Below, piece by piece: positions 9,951 through 22,475 of a DNA stretch of 64,000 nucleotides. Position 1 is the stretch's first letter; each line of letters opens with the position of its first letter. Under the pieces are notes generated by a model, which did not search any database, was not told the DNA's origin, and saw nothing but the letters and a program-made list of their open reading frames with translations. The stretch is from the NCBI GenBank assembly GCA_963969495.1, contig OZ018327.1, positions 31,937,175-32,001,174 on the forward strand, written 5' to 3'. Position numbers and translations under genes: made by a program. The stretch comes from Ceratothoa steindachneri (Eukaryota; Arthropoda; Malacostraca; Isopoda; Cymothoidae).

Positions 9951-10685
9951 CTCACGTACTTTTGTCCTGACGCTCAACTTTACCCGTTTACTTTTGTCTA
10001 CGGCTCACTATGTATTTAATTTATAATTCCCGACAAAGCCAGGGACCCGCAAAGCGTCAACAGGCCTATAGATTGATTATATCCACCCATACATCATCCC
10101 TTTTTCCAAGAAAAAAAGGCTTGTTTGCATACGAGTTGAGTCCAAGGCGCCTGCGTCGCGTAAATCTCGTTAACGCGCTAGCCTCGCACAATGGAGGTTG
10201 ACAACTTGAAGGCATCGAAAACGACTTGGTATAAATACTGATCAGCCGGTCGCTAGGACATTATTAAGCCCTCCACAAACTCCCCTTTACCAAACACCTC
10301 GCCACGCTTTATCTAAAAGCGATTAAAGCCCATTAACATCACCTTAATACCCTTCAGGCCCAGGGGAACATACCCCAGGTCATCGGAGTTTCAGGGTTGC
10401 AAATGAAAGGCTCCTTGGTGTGACTCCAGGTGATTGATTTGCACCGGAGCTAATTTTCACTGGATATTACTGGGTATGCATGGGTACGAGGTGATTGTGG
10501 GCTGATTTGTGGGTATGAGGTATTCTTGGTCATTTTCTTTAGCGAGGTAGCCATTAATGGCAGTGTATAGGAGTAATATACCGGTGTATTAGTTGTTCCA
10601 ATGTTTGCATCGATATAAATCACCATAATGACATATAACGAAATTTGCTAGTCAGAGGATTATTATCATTTTATTGTTGATAAAT
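9951..10685. other. Unassigned DNA
   Basis: A 63-codon frame at 10010-10201 has no recognisable domain. 10360-10560 is GT-rich with TGGGTA(C/T)GAGGT repeats but no clear period. Confidence 0.45.
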
Positions 10686-10689
10686 TAAC

Positions 10690-10860
10690 ACGGCATATTA
10701 TCCTTATTTTCTTCTTCTTCTTTTTCTTCTTCTTCTTCTTCTTCTTTTTCTTCTTCTTCTTTTCTTCCCTTTTCTTCTTCTTTTCTTTTATCTTCTTTTC
10801 CCTTTCCTTTTCTTTCTTCTTCCTTTTTTTTCTTTTTTCTCTTAGTCGTCATTTTCTTCA
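10690..10860. repeat. Polypyrimidine (CTT)n tract
   Basis: About 170 bases of nearly pure pyrimidine on the plus strand, mainly CTT trinucleotides. Confidence 0.9.
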
Positions 10861-12045
10861 TCTTCTTCTTTTAATTCCCCTTTTCTCGTTTCGTTCTTCA
10901 GTTAACAAACGCTCTATGTCTCTCCAATGTGTTCCCCGACTCTCTTACACACCCACGTACATCAACATTCATACACACAAATATACACATCCCTTTGCCT
11001 ATTTTTCTCAATTTGCAAACTTCTTTTTAAATATGCTGTCTCATTGTCCCTTTCCACTGCCCTTCATATAGAGAGAAAGATAGGGAGGTATATAGACGGT
11101 TAGGTAGATAAATAGATCTCGTAAATAGATATTTTAAAGTAAATGATAAATTAAGGAATCTTTAAACTTAGTGGATTTCTCCTATAAGATCAGTAGAGGC
11201 AATTGATTGATTGACCCCTTGGGAGACAATCAATCGAAAGCAACTTTGTAAAAGTGTCTTTTGGATGTATGCTAAAAAAAAATCTCCCTTTATAAAGGGG
11301 GTTTACACTCTCTTAAGATCCCCAGGGTTGGCCCTACAGCGCCTCTATTTCAAGCAAAATAGCACAGGTTCCTTGGGAGTGCCACGGGGGAAATGCTAAT
11401 TAGAAGGTATAAAAATAATGATAATTATCATACTAAAAAGAATAATTGCCTTGTTCTGCAAGTAACTTAAATGCGTTGCTACGACTCCTACTTGTTCATA
11501 ACCTTGCGGCACGAGCACGTTGCTAATTAACTTGGGAAAGGAAGGGGGGTCCTGAAAACAGATTTTAAGTATATTTTGGGACCCGGGAAAAGGGTGAGTT
11601 AAATGTTTGTTTTATCCGGGTTTGAGAACTCCCCTAGGCTGAGGTCAAATCTTCGCCTGTAGTTAAAATTCATTCGCTAACTAAAGAATACAGACGGCTT
11701 TGGTACCATTTAAGACCATTTCTATCGCATTTGTTTAGGACGTATGAAATATTCATAAACCATAACTCTACATTTACATTTAACAGTATTATCATATATG
11801 TGATTAATCATTGCCGCTAAGTCTGAGCATGCGCAGCAAATCTCAAAATTCTATGGAAAAATCCAAAATTTATTGGTTTGTGCCACCACTACTTATGGAC
11901 TTAAGTTACTTGTTTGATTTTGAATTGAAACCTTAAATCGTTTTGGTAAACATTCCAAACACATAAATTCCTAAAGGTAATTTCCAAGAAAATGGCGTTG
12001 ATACCAAAACATTGGTTTTATTTCTTTTTTTTTTTTCCTTATTCT
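10861..12045. other. Unassigned DNA
   Basis: No coding motif found. Noted: GATA-type runs near 11080-11130, a short palindrome CTCCCTTTATAAAGGGGG at 11284-11301, and TGAGCATGCGCA at 11823-11834, which matches the NRF1 consensus at 11 of 12 positions. Confidence 0.45.
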
Positions 12046-12049
12046 AATA

Positions 12050-12246
12050 CCAAGCAATGGCTTTGCCACTTCCCCTACGGGGGGAGCTTGCGCTTCGCTA
12101 CTAAGATTAAAATTTAAAATCTCCAAAAAAGCAGCCATGGTTAAATTTTTATAAATTTTCTAAACTTCGCCAATTATAATAATTTTAAAAAGGAAAAACA
12201 AAATTTCCCCCCTTTCAAAATATCACGTTGCTAAAATAGAGTCATA
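12050..12246 (+). repeat. Family A, copy 2 (3' truncated)
   Basis: Shares with 988-1200 the GC-rich head (CCCCTACGGGGGGAGCTTGC), CAGCCATGGTTAAATTTTTA, ATAATAATTTTAAAAAG, a short C-run and TATCACGTTGCTAAAATA. Similarity stops at about 12246. Confidence 0.8.
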
Positions 12247-12933
12247 AGCAGACAATGGTTTGGTATTTATACTGGTACGTGAGTTCACAAAATTAAGCGA
12301 CTGGTTAACACGTTGGTGTTCAATTCCCAGAGAAAAATTAACAAGTATGATTTACACTGATCACTATAAATTAAGGCCCTGGTATCACTACACTTGTATA
12401 ATAGTAAATATAGTAGTACTGGTGCTACAATTTCCATGTCGTCCTGTGATGGATTAATACCGGTATCAACTCTACAAAATACCTATATTGGAGTATTTGG
12501 TCTTCGTTCTTTCACCATTCTAACTACACTCATCTACTTAGATTAAGTTAGTCGACCCTAAGTTCACCTACCGAAGATATTCCATGCATTTTGGGGTAAC
12601 CAAACATACCACACTTTCTTGTTCGTGGTTAGATCAGGTTGGTCAATATGGACCACGATAATTTAACCTAACCACGATAATAGTACCTCAAATGCTGTAG
12701 TTTAAGTATCACTGGGGTGGAATATCTTTAGTCGATCCCTCGAAGGTAATCCTAACCCGAAACTAGTATAAGTACTATTGAAAGTGCTCTGCTAGAGAAT
12801 AAAAAATAGAGCAATATTGTAAATCAAGACAACCTGAATGACCACGAATTAAACTAGAAATACAGTAAGATTTGTGGATAGGTCAACCATCACAGTTTTC
12901 ACTGAGTAAAGTTGGTCACACCAGGTTTCTTGC

Positions 12934-12935
<2 letters not shown>
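12247..12935. other. Unassigned DNA
   Basis: A 65-codon frame at 12260-12457 has no recognisable domain. AGATATTCCA near 12573 and TGGAATATCT near 12718 form an inverted repeat about 150 bases apart, and ACCACGATAAT is repeated near 12651 and 12670. Confidence 0.4.

Positions 12936-13004
<69 letters not shown>
12936..13004. repeat. (CA)n microsatellite
   Basis: About 34 uninterrupted CA dinucleotides. Confidence 0.98.
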
Positions 13005-13006
<2 letters not shown>

Positions 13007-13139
13007 GTTCACAAACACTGCTTCTTGTATCTTCTCAAAGGCCAGCTCCCACAAATGAGTCAAACACCAATTTCTAACATAATGCTCCAACCCCATTGCG
13101 CCTTGTCATGTAAGGGTGGAATGATGTGGCAGAGTTGTT

Positions 13140-13499
13140 AGTCGCATATGTCGGTCGGTCGGTTACCGTTTTTATTTTTATTTTTTGTAATAACATTGTA
13201 ACTATTCGGCCAATTCTGACGCGATTTGAAACTTTCATGTTGTTTCATATTCTCTTCGAATGATATAATTGCCGAAGTCCTCCAAGGGTTAGTCCATGAA
13301 TTATTTTGTTTTGGTAATAACATCATAACTAGCTGGCCGATTCTAACGAAATTTGAAACCCTTATGTTGTTTTGCTTTCTCTTTCGAATGATATAACTTC
13401 CAGGGTCCACCTAAGGGTAGTCTTTAAATTATTGAAAGTTTTGAAGGTCGTAAGGTCATAAATCAGAATAATTGAGAGCACGTGACTTTTTGGTCAGCT
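13140..13499 (+). mobile_element. Family B element, copy 2, with flanking direct repeat
   Basis: Begins AGTCGCATATGTCGGTCGG, carries two internal ~122-bp units (AACTATTCGGCCAATTC and AACTAGCTGGCCGATTC), and ends GAGCACGTGACTTTTTGGTC then AGCT. The 14-base sequence GTGGCAGAGTTGTT lies immediately on both sides (13126-13139 and 13500-13513), which would be a target-site duplication and would fix the ends of this 360-base copy. Other copies extend slightly further right (a GACCTTGTT tail), so the right end may vary. Confidence 0.8.
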
Positions 13500-13513
13500 G
13501 TGGCAGAGTTGTT

Positions 13514-14444
13514 TTTGTATATTTTTACCACCAATTCTCTCTGTATGATACCTATCTCAGTGAGGATTTTTACCAATTCGACCCAAGGGTCATTGCAAGG
13601 TCTCCGTAAGCAATCCATCCTGGAACTAACCGTACCCACCGTTGCTTAACTCCACTCAACGTGAGGGCGGCTGTTTCCTTTGGGTAAATGTGGAGTGGTA
13701 ATAGTCAGGGGTCACTAAAGATTGCTGGCTCTCTCAAGCCTTCATATGTACGTGTCAGAAGGTGTGTAAGGGAGGCATAAACGTGTGTGCACCAATCTGG
13801 AAAACATAAATAAACGACAACATACATGTATAAATGCACATGTGAGTGTGAAAATACACATGTAGGGCCTTTTTATGCGCACGTTCATTTATATTTACTC
13901 CCACTCCCTGAAAATATTGGCGCCTCTACCCGGGGGGGGGGGGGAGACCCCTTCCTGTTAAAAAAGGAAACCAACGAAAGTATCTTACGATAACATTTGA
14001 AGGAAATTTATTTAAAAATCGGTGAAGTTAGGGGGTGTGAAAATATGAGTAGGGGGCTAAAGCCCTAATGTCTTGAAGAGGGGGCGAAAACCCCCACCTT
14101 CCCCCACCAAGGGAACGAAGACCAAGGGAAGAGACAAAAAAAAGAACAAATAAAGGAGATAAATAGAAAGAGGAAGAATAAGGAAGGCAAAGAGTCCACT
14201 AGTATAATCTCTTCGACCGATACTGGTGGGGACAGAAGGGAATGTTGGAAGCCTCTGAAACAAGTTCCTTCAAAGAGCACAGATACTCATAAGTACGGGT
14301 TTGAATCTAATTAGGAGTGTTATGTTTGTATGTATGTATCTTTGGATGAAAGCCTGTATATATGTATTTTCGTTTACATGTATGCTTGTATGTACGTTCA
14401 TTCGATCATTTGTTTGTGTGTTTGTTTGTTTATTAGTTTCTTCA

Positions 14445-14450
<6 letters not shown>
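13514..14450. other. Unassigned DNA
   Basis: No gene found. A G-run lies at 13932-13944. Two overlapping minus-strand frames at 14057-14280 (68 and 71 residues) show no recognisable domain. Confidence 0.45.
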
Positions 14451-14525
<75 letters not shown>

Positions 14526-14576
14526 TTCCAAAGGCTTTAAGGAAGATTATGTTTGCCAAAAATAGCCTTTTTACCG

Positions 14577-14659
<83 letters not shown>
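14451..14659. repeat. Two (TA)n tracts with a 55-bp spacer
   Basis: (TA)n at 14451-14523 and 14579-14659. The spacer begins with a small inverted repeat (CTTCC...GGAAG). Confidence 0.95.
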
Positions 14660-14662
<3 letters not shown>

Positions 14663-14764
14663 CAGAGTGTGTAAGGTATTTGAGGACATATGTTATTTTT
14701 ACTATAGCAGCATATTATTTGACTTTATATTTTCTATATTTCATAATTATCATTGGCAGACTCT

Positions 14765-15260
14765 ATGCTGCTTACACAAGAAATGAAGAGGCACGCAGTT
14801 ATCGTGGCTATAAAGGCTGAACATAGCAATTTAGAAATAGCACGATTTTTAAAAGTCGCTAAATCCTTGGTCTACAAAGTTCGCAAGGAATTAGAGGCCA
14901 AAGATGGTTGAGCCATGGATCGACAATGTACGTAATGGAAGACCTTGTGCGTTTCAACAAGACTCGCCACCACCACACAAGGCTCAAGAAGCAACGCTGG
15001 AATGGATAGCGGAAAGTTTTCATGATCACATAACTCCTAACATTTGGCCTCCTAGCACCCCAGGTCTCAATCCATTGGACTACTATGTATGTAGCGTAGT
15101 TGAGAAAGAGGTTAATGAGCACCCTCATAACAGTAAAGAATCCCTAAAAGCCTCCATAGTCAGAGTAATGTCCAATATGAACGAGAACCACTTGATTCTA
15201 GCATGTAGGCGATTCAGACATCGCATAGATGCCGTTATCGAAGCTGAAGGAGACTATTGA
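14765..15260 (+). pseudogene. Mariner-type (maT-like) transposase, internally deleted
   Basis: Mariner transposases bind the element ends and cut and paste it at TA sites through a DDE/D catalytic triad. The first piece (14765-14911) reads MLLTQEMKRHAVIVAIKAEH then EIARFLKVAKSLVYKVRKEL, the N-terminal helix-turn-helix. It changes frame at about 14905 straight into VEPWIDNVRNGRPCAFQQDS, then WPPSTPGLNPLDYYV and MSNMNENHL, the C-terminal catalytic part (QQDS holds one Asp, NPLDYYV the last). About 200 residues between them are missing compared with a ~350-residue family member, including the first catalytic Asp, so it cannot act. The C-terminal 118 codons are open, so decay is moderate. A sister relic lies at 57.5-58.4 kb. 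Confidence 0.88.
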
Positions 15261-15382
15261 ATAAAATTACAAAACAATATCTTTATTCTTATCCTCACAA
15301 CTTTGTATGCAATAAGGACATTATTATCTCTTTCTATGAGTCATTTATGTGTAAGTATAAATCTGTCCTCGAATACCTTTAG

Positions 15383-16832
<1,450 letters not shown>

Positions 16833-16881
<49 letters not shown>
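16833..16881. repeat. (TA)n microsatellite
   Basis: About 24 TA dinucleotides. Confidence 0.97.
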
Positions 16882-16883
<2 letters not shown>

Positions 16884-16990
16884 AGGTGATAGATGTATTT
16901 GCACACTTAATTTTCAAAATTTCGAGCTTTCCTCTGGTTATAAAACTAACAGGAAATTAAGTAAACAAATATTTAACAAAAACAATACAC

Positions 16991-18260
16991 AACAATTGAT
17001 AATTAACAAAATTTAGCAGGTGACAAAATTATTCAACCAATAATAACTTCGGTCATTTCATATTGTCTGGCATAACATTTTCTGTATAATAACAGCACAA
17101 AGACGATTCTTATTTTTTTTTTTTTTTAGATTTAGGCAAACATTTCTTGATATTTTTCCTTTTTTCTACACAACTCTCCCTTAAACTGGAATGGTTCTGT
17201 TGGTTTCCCTTTCGAATTGCAACCTCATTATTCGTCACAAATGCTCAATAGGATTGAGGGCTGGCGATTGACTTTGCCATGGAAGGACGTTTAGTTTCAT
17301 CTTCGTATACTATTTTTGAGTCAATTTGGTTATATGCTTAGGGTCGTTGTCCTACCAAAGTATCTAGTGACATCGGCCGTGGAATTTATTTGCACTTGTG
17401 AGCAGCGTTTCCACCCATGATTGATGTGAAGTGTTCTTGTGCCATAACCATTAAAGCAACCTAAACTATGAGATTACTTCTTCCGTGTTTTAAGGTTGTG
17501 ATGGTATGCTTAGGATCATAGGCAGTTTCTTCTGCTCCCCAAACGCGACGAGCATCGGTTTCGCAGAAAAGTTCTATTCTAGTTTCATCTGACCATAAAA
17601 AATTGTTCTAAAATTCAATTTCCCTTTTCACGATGGTTTCTGGTTCATTTTAAACGGTTCGTTACCTGCTTTTTATTAAGAAGTGTAGTCTTGCTGGAAG
17701 TGAAGGTAGATCATTACGATGGAGCTCTTTATTAATAATTTTTACTCATTATACTCTCTGAGAATTCCCGAACGCTTTATAGATCTTTCCTAGTAATCAT
17801 TGGATTATTCTTTAGCTTTCAAAGAATGTAACGTCGAGACCGATCGTTATTCTTGCGAGGAGCACCGGCTCTTGGTAATTTGGAGGAGATTCCATACTCG
17901 CGAAGCTTTCGAATTATCGGGCCTCCAGTTTCATAAGGAACCCGCTCAGAAATAGTCCTATATGATAATCTATCTGGATTAAGTGTAATATTTGCTGCCA
18001 AATAGTTTGATCAACTTTGACCTTCGACATCGTTTAAAGCAAACGTCCTTCTTTGAATTCTTATGAATGAACAACGGTGCTAATATTCGGCAGTTTACCT
18101 TAGTTTCGTCTCTTAGACATTTCTCGAATCTTCACTCTTGCCATTTTCATCGAATTTATATAATAAGATTTCTTTTCTTTAATAACAATCAATATTCTCG
18201 AGTGTTATTCGAGTGGTTGAATACTTTTGTCATCAGTAAATTTTCTTTATTAACAATTGT
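16991..18260 (-). mobile_element. Tc1-like DNA transposon with inverted ends
   Basis: The sequence at 16991-17039 (ACAATTGATAATTAACAAAA then TTAGCAGGTGACAAAATTATTCAACC) is inverted at about 18212-18260 (GGTTGAATACTTTTGTCATCA then AATTTTCTTTATTAACAATTG) with several mismatches. The 1.27-kb span is typical of Tc1 elements, and the minus-strand transposase relic lies between the ends. Outer boundaries and the TA duplication are not certain. Confidence 0.75.
17150..18060 (-). pseudogene. Tc1-like transposase relic
   Basis: Tc1-family transposases carry two N-terminal helix-turn-helix motifs and a DD34E catalytic domain. The minus strand shows a 60-residue open piece at 18001-17819 (DRLSYRTISERV, then IIRKLREYGISSKLPR) that fits the second DNA-binding motif; then ELFCETDARRVWGAEETAYD (about 17590-17530, from the WSDE...VWR region), a stop-broken DNDPKHITKLTQK near 17350, and SPALNPIEHL near 17250, the signature before the catalytic Glu. 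Many stops and frame changes separate them, so it is inactive. It is framed by inverted repeats at 16.99 and 18.26 kb. Confidence 0.85.
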
Positions 18261-18294
18261 CGTTATATACACAGAAAATCTATCGTGTGTGTAT

Positions 18295-19325
18295 TATTTT
18301 AAATATATGTTTATTGAGTAAAGGTGGCAAGGACACTGGAAGAAGGGAGTCGCAATCGCCGAGGCGCGAAGTGGAAAATGCATGAGTAGCATTTTCAAAA
18401 CGAATATTATCGAAGTGGGAAGGAATATGTCTAATATTAGGGAAGAATTAGGTAGTGGACCGACAGCCAAAGGAAGTGTGGGTATCGAAGGACAATCGAC
18501 CATCAAATTTGGTACTCAATTTTCTGACTGCATCGGAATATGGAACTGGGGAGCGACCGAGATTTATGGAGGAATCTATATCTCTACCACAGGCCACATC
18601 CGTAACAGTGGACATCAGTAGAATCTCAGTTTGTCAATGGTTGAACTTTAGGGAGTTGCCAGAGAGACATTCATTGATTGCGTCATCCGCAGAAAGGAAG
18701 GTTCTGAGAGTCTCGAGGGAGGAGAGATAGATCTGAGTATCATTAGCATAGAAATGGAAGGAGAAACGTCTCCGAGACGACGCTGGAGAATTCTGAGGGA
18801 AAGAAAGTAGATGATAAACAGCAGCGGGTCGAGAATAGAGCCTTGAGGGACACCATAAAATACCTGCGCAGCCTCAGAAGCATCACTCCCGGTATGTAGT
18901 GATTGGGTGCAGGAAGAGAGGTACGAAAGGAACCAATCCATCGCATTACCATAAATACCCATGAATTTCTAGATTCAAAAGGGAAGAATAGCGTGATCCA
19001 CAGTGTCAAATTAGGCTGACAGGTCAAGGAGTACTAGAATGGAGGGCTAACCATCGTCGCCCTTCACGCACAGACTCAGTAATATGCATTAGATCCCTGT
19101 TCGAGTTATGACCAGCCTTAAATTCAGACTGAAAGACTTCGTCGAGACCAGAAGAGGACTCGTGACTACGTATCGTAACCGACACCGGCTTTTGAAGGAC
19201 ACGGGGTGGTAATTAGACGGGATTTTCGGGTCCAAGTGGGGCTGCCTTAGATTCTGGGCAACCTCAGCGTGTTTAAAGCCAGGAGGAACTACTCCAGAGG
19301 AACGAGAGGATAATCTAAAGGACTG
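18295..19325 (-). pseudogene. L2/CR1-like LINE reverse transcriptase relic
   Basis: On the minus strand from 19325 downward: SSGVVPPGFKHAEVAQ, LDPKIPSNYHPVS (family LDPxxLSNYRPIS), DDGxPSILVLLDLSA, then MDWFLSYLSSCTQSLHTGSD and FYGVPQGSILDPLLFIIYFL, then THAFSTSRLGDCDSLL (family THAFxxSRLDYCNSLL). GVPQGSILGPLLF is the RT motif of the CR1/L2/jockey group. The YADD box is not intact, and at least three frame shifts are needed, so the enzyme is dead. Its start upstream of 19.3 kb is not visible. Shorter plus-strand frames here are antisense. Confidence 0.85.
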
Positions 19326-19800
19326 ATGTGATGAAGGAGGAGGACAGGGAGAAAATGGGAGTAGAGGCCAGGGTGGGGTGGAACATCAGGAAGAGAGCAA
19401 GTCATTTTAGAGGAGGAGGGATAGTTCATCTGAGGTTACCAATACCAGGAACACGAGACCAGGATGAGAGGAAGAAGAGGTGATATATTGGGACGCGTGG
19501 CGGGAGAAATATCAGAGCTGATATCGCCATTTTTTTTTGCGAAAGTAGAGAAGTGGAAGGTAGTAATAGGGGAAACACGTGATAACAAGGCAGAATAGGA
19601 GGATAGACGAGAGAGGTCAATGAACAACACGTGTGGGTCCATAGATCTTATTAAACAAATGGTTTAAATGTGTAGAGAGCTTAATAAAAAGCTTCTTCTC
19701 GGTTGAGAGTCATTTAAAGCTAGAAAGAGAGACAAACGGGAAAAACTAGTGAACCGAAACCATAATTGGTTGTTATACACTGGTATAGCAAGTCAATTGA
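19326..19800. other. Unassigned DNA
   Basis: Purine-rich on the plus strand. It may be decayed upstream LINE sequence, but no motif is clear. Confidence 0.4.
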
Positions 19801-19814
19801 AAACCCCTGATTCT

Positions 19815-20125
19815 TCAGTCGCATGCACGCAACTCTATTATTTACTATAACGGTACGTAGGTCGGTCGGTCGGATGGTAATCATTTTACTTTTTTGGCAA
19901 AAACATTGTAACTATTCGGCCCATTCTAACAAAATTTGAAACTTTTATGTTGTTTTACATTCTCTTTTGAATGATATAATTGCCAAGGTCCTGCCGAAGT
20001 TAGTTCGGGAATTATTAAAATAAAAATAACTATGGGTCGGATTGCCCCACTTGATAAAAGTTTTGAGGGTCGTTAGGTCATAAGTGAGAATAATTGAGAG
20101 CACGCGACTTAGGTGTGTTGACGTT
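19815..20125 (+). mobile_element. Family B element, copy 3
   Basis: Left end CAGTCGCATGCACGCAACTC, then TCGGTCGGTCGGATGGTAAT, one ~122-bp unit (TAACTATTCGGCCCATTCTA), and a right end with GAGAGCACGCGACTTAGGTG. It has a single unit, where copy 1 has four. Confidence 0.8.
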
Positions 20126-20261
20126 TTTGTATTAATAATCAGTTTAAAACTTTCACTGGAGAAGACATTTCGCCTCAAAGTCAAAGCGCCACAACGAGGC
20201 TGACTAAGTTAGAAAGTGGCCAAAGTAAAATTAAAATATTTGGACGATATTATATCCTCAG

Positions 20262-20815
20262 AACCTCCTACAGGCATTCGGGCCAGGAGGGCCAACTACC
20301 CAGGTATTGGGGCCTGGAGGGCCAACTACCCAGGTATTTGGGCCTGGAAGGCCAACTACCCAGGTATTGGGGCCTGGAGGCCCAACTACCCAGGTATTGG
20401 GGCCTGGATGCCCAACTACCCAGGTATTGGGGCCTGGAGGCCCAACTACCCAGGTATTGGGGCCTGGAAGGCCAACTACCCAGGTATTGGGGCCTGGATG
20501 CCCAACTACCCAGGTATTGGGGCCTGGATGCCCAACTACCCAGGTATTGGGGCCTGGATGCCCAACTACCCAGGTATTGGGGCCTGGAGGCCCAACTACC
20601 CAGGTATTGGGGCCTGGAGGCCCAACTACCCAGGTATTGGAGCCTGGAGGGCCAACTACCCAGGTATTGGGGCCTGTAGGCCCAACTACCCAGGTATTGG
20701 AGCCTGGAGGGCCAACTACCCAGGTATTTGGGCCTGGAGGCCCAACTACCCAGGTATTGGAGCCTGGAGGGCCAACTACCCAGGTATTTGGGCCTGGAAG
20801 GCCAACTGCGGGTGT
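20262..20815 (+). repeat. 30-bp minisatellite, about 18 copies
   Basis: Unit GGCCTGGAGGCCCAACTACC CAGGTATTGG with G/A and C/G/T variants at two sites. Because 30 is divisible by three, four long frames are open: 20216-20857, 20307-20987 and 20338-20679 on plus, and a 330-residue frame at 20258-21250 on minus (repeated PGPNTWVVGP). The flanking sequence before the array matches family C at 0.66-0.71 kb. The openness comes from the period, and no signal peptide or recognised non-repeat domain was seen. Confidence 0.9.
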
Positions 20816-21139
20816 TGGAAGCAGGGAAGAACAGAGCCTTCCTCCGATGGAACCTGACATCCCATATGCGGGTGTATGGGGCGAGGCGACAACTGGACGC
20901 GAGGGAAAAATGCGATTCATTCCCCGAGATGTTGTGAGAGATGAATTCTGGGGGGGGCGGGGATGTAATAGAAGGGTTGTTAATTGACTCCCAGGACCAG
21001 ATGACTTCTGCTCACTCCAACTTCCTGGGAGATTAAGGGGGAAAACATTTGATCCTCCACAAGTGATGTCGGCACCCGTCAGCGCTACCACAATTAAGTG
21101 GGGCCGCGCCCTCTCTGCCACTGTGCTGAGGGGACCATT
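20816..21139. other. GC-richer flank of the 30-bp array
   Basis: Includes diverged units (GCGGGTGTTGGAAGCAGGG, GCGGGTGTATGGGGCGAGG) that extend the 30-bp family, then unique-looking sequence. The non-repetitive N-terminal part of the 330-residue minus frame lies here, with no recognisable domain. Confidence 0.5.
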
Positions 21140-21615
21140 TAGAGTTATCATAAGAGTTTTAATAAGAACATAAATAATCAAAGAAGCAAGAGTACTCACA
21201 AGAGCAGAAGTGCTTAAAACAAGTGTTTTTATAATAGTACAATAAATCAAAGATCACAAATAGCATAAATAATCAAAAGTGAAAGAGTAATCACAAGAGC
21301 ACTAGTACTTAAAACAACGGCAGTTCTAATAAGATCACAAATAAACAGAAAAACAGCACTTCTCATAAGAACACAAATAATCAAAATAAACAGAATTCTC
21401 AAATGACCACACAATTAAAAGAGCAAGAGTACACACGAGAGCACAGGTACCTATAGCAACTTGAGTTCTCATAAGAGCACAAATAATAAAAAACAAGAGT
21501 ACTCACAAGAACAAAAGTACTTAAAACATCCTAAAATTAATATAAGAGGACAAATAATTATCAAAAGAGCAAGAGTACCTATAAGAACACTAGTACTCAC
21601 AATATGAATGAGAAT
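21140..21615 (+). repeat. Degenerate repeat, CAAGAGTACTCACAAGAGCA type
   Basis: Loose tandem units built from CACAAATAATCAAA, GAGCAAGAGTACTCACAAGA and AAGTACTTAAAACAA, roughly 70-75 bases apart, six or so copies. Confidence 0.65.
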
Positions 21616-21639
21616 TCATTGTGTACTCTAGAGGGATAA

Positions 21640-22085
21640 CTGTACTATCGAGTTATTTCTAGAAATCCCCCGCAAATACCTGATAATTCTTAAAAACTTC
21701 AAGAAAATCCGGATGGTTCCGAGTAATTTCTAGAAATCATTTAAAATCCAAACACAACTGTATAGTACTTCTAGAAATGACAAATACTTTCTAGAAATCC
21801 TTATGAATTCTTAAAATTAACTAGAAAACCCACAAAATGCCTGATACTTCTTAGAAACATGAAGAAAATCTGGATGGTTCCGAGTAATTTCTAGAAATCC
21901 GTTAAAATCCCAACATAACTGCATAGGAATCCTAGAAATGTCAAATCCTTTTTTATATATCCTTAAGAATTCTTGAAATGATCTAGAAATCCAAAATACG
22001 TCGTAGAAGCCTTAAAAACCGAGGTTAAGGAAAATCTCGCATTCACTCGACATCTGAAGTGATTCGTAGAAATGCCAAGAAACCG
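21640..22085 (+). repeat. 161-bp tandem repeat, about 2.5 copies
   Basis: GGATGGTTCCGAGTAATTTC lies at 21711 and again at 21872, offset 161, with matching flanks (CTGATA(A/C)TTCTTA before, AAAATCC(A/C)AACA after). TTTCTAGAAAT recurs within units. Confidence 0.75.
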
Positions 22086-22119
22086 CACTGATGTCTAGGA
22101 ATCTGTTCGCGCGCACACA

Positions 22120-22432
22120 CATACTCTCTCTCTCTCTCTCTCACTCTCGTTCACACACACTATCACTCACACTTGCAACACACACACACTCTCACTCGCA
22201 ATTTCTCGTAAACACACACTATTACTCACCTGCTCGCAACACATACTCTCTCTCTCTCTCTTACAAACACACTATCTCTTTCAATCACACTATCTCGTAC
22301 ACACACATTATCACTCCCACTATCTCAGGTAAATACACACACACACACACACACACTCTCTCTCTCTCTCACACACATAAACATTGAGAGTAGACATTTT
22401 CTCTCACACAAACTCACTATCCCACACGCACA

Positions 22433-22475
<43 letters not shown>
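22120..22475. repeat. Mixed (CT)n and (CA)n microsatellites
   Basis: Alternating CT and CA runs, ending in a long (CT)n at 22434-22471. Confidence 0.95.

Noticed and set aside
14301..14786. Overlapping frames of 77-114 residues rich in Tyr-Ile repeats
   Set aside because: They translate (TA)n tracts; the same occurs at 15.3-15.6, 38.7-39.3, 53.3-54.0 and 56.8-57.3 kb. Period-two repeats give open Tyr-Ile frames on both strands.
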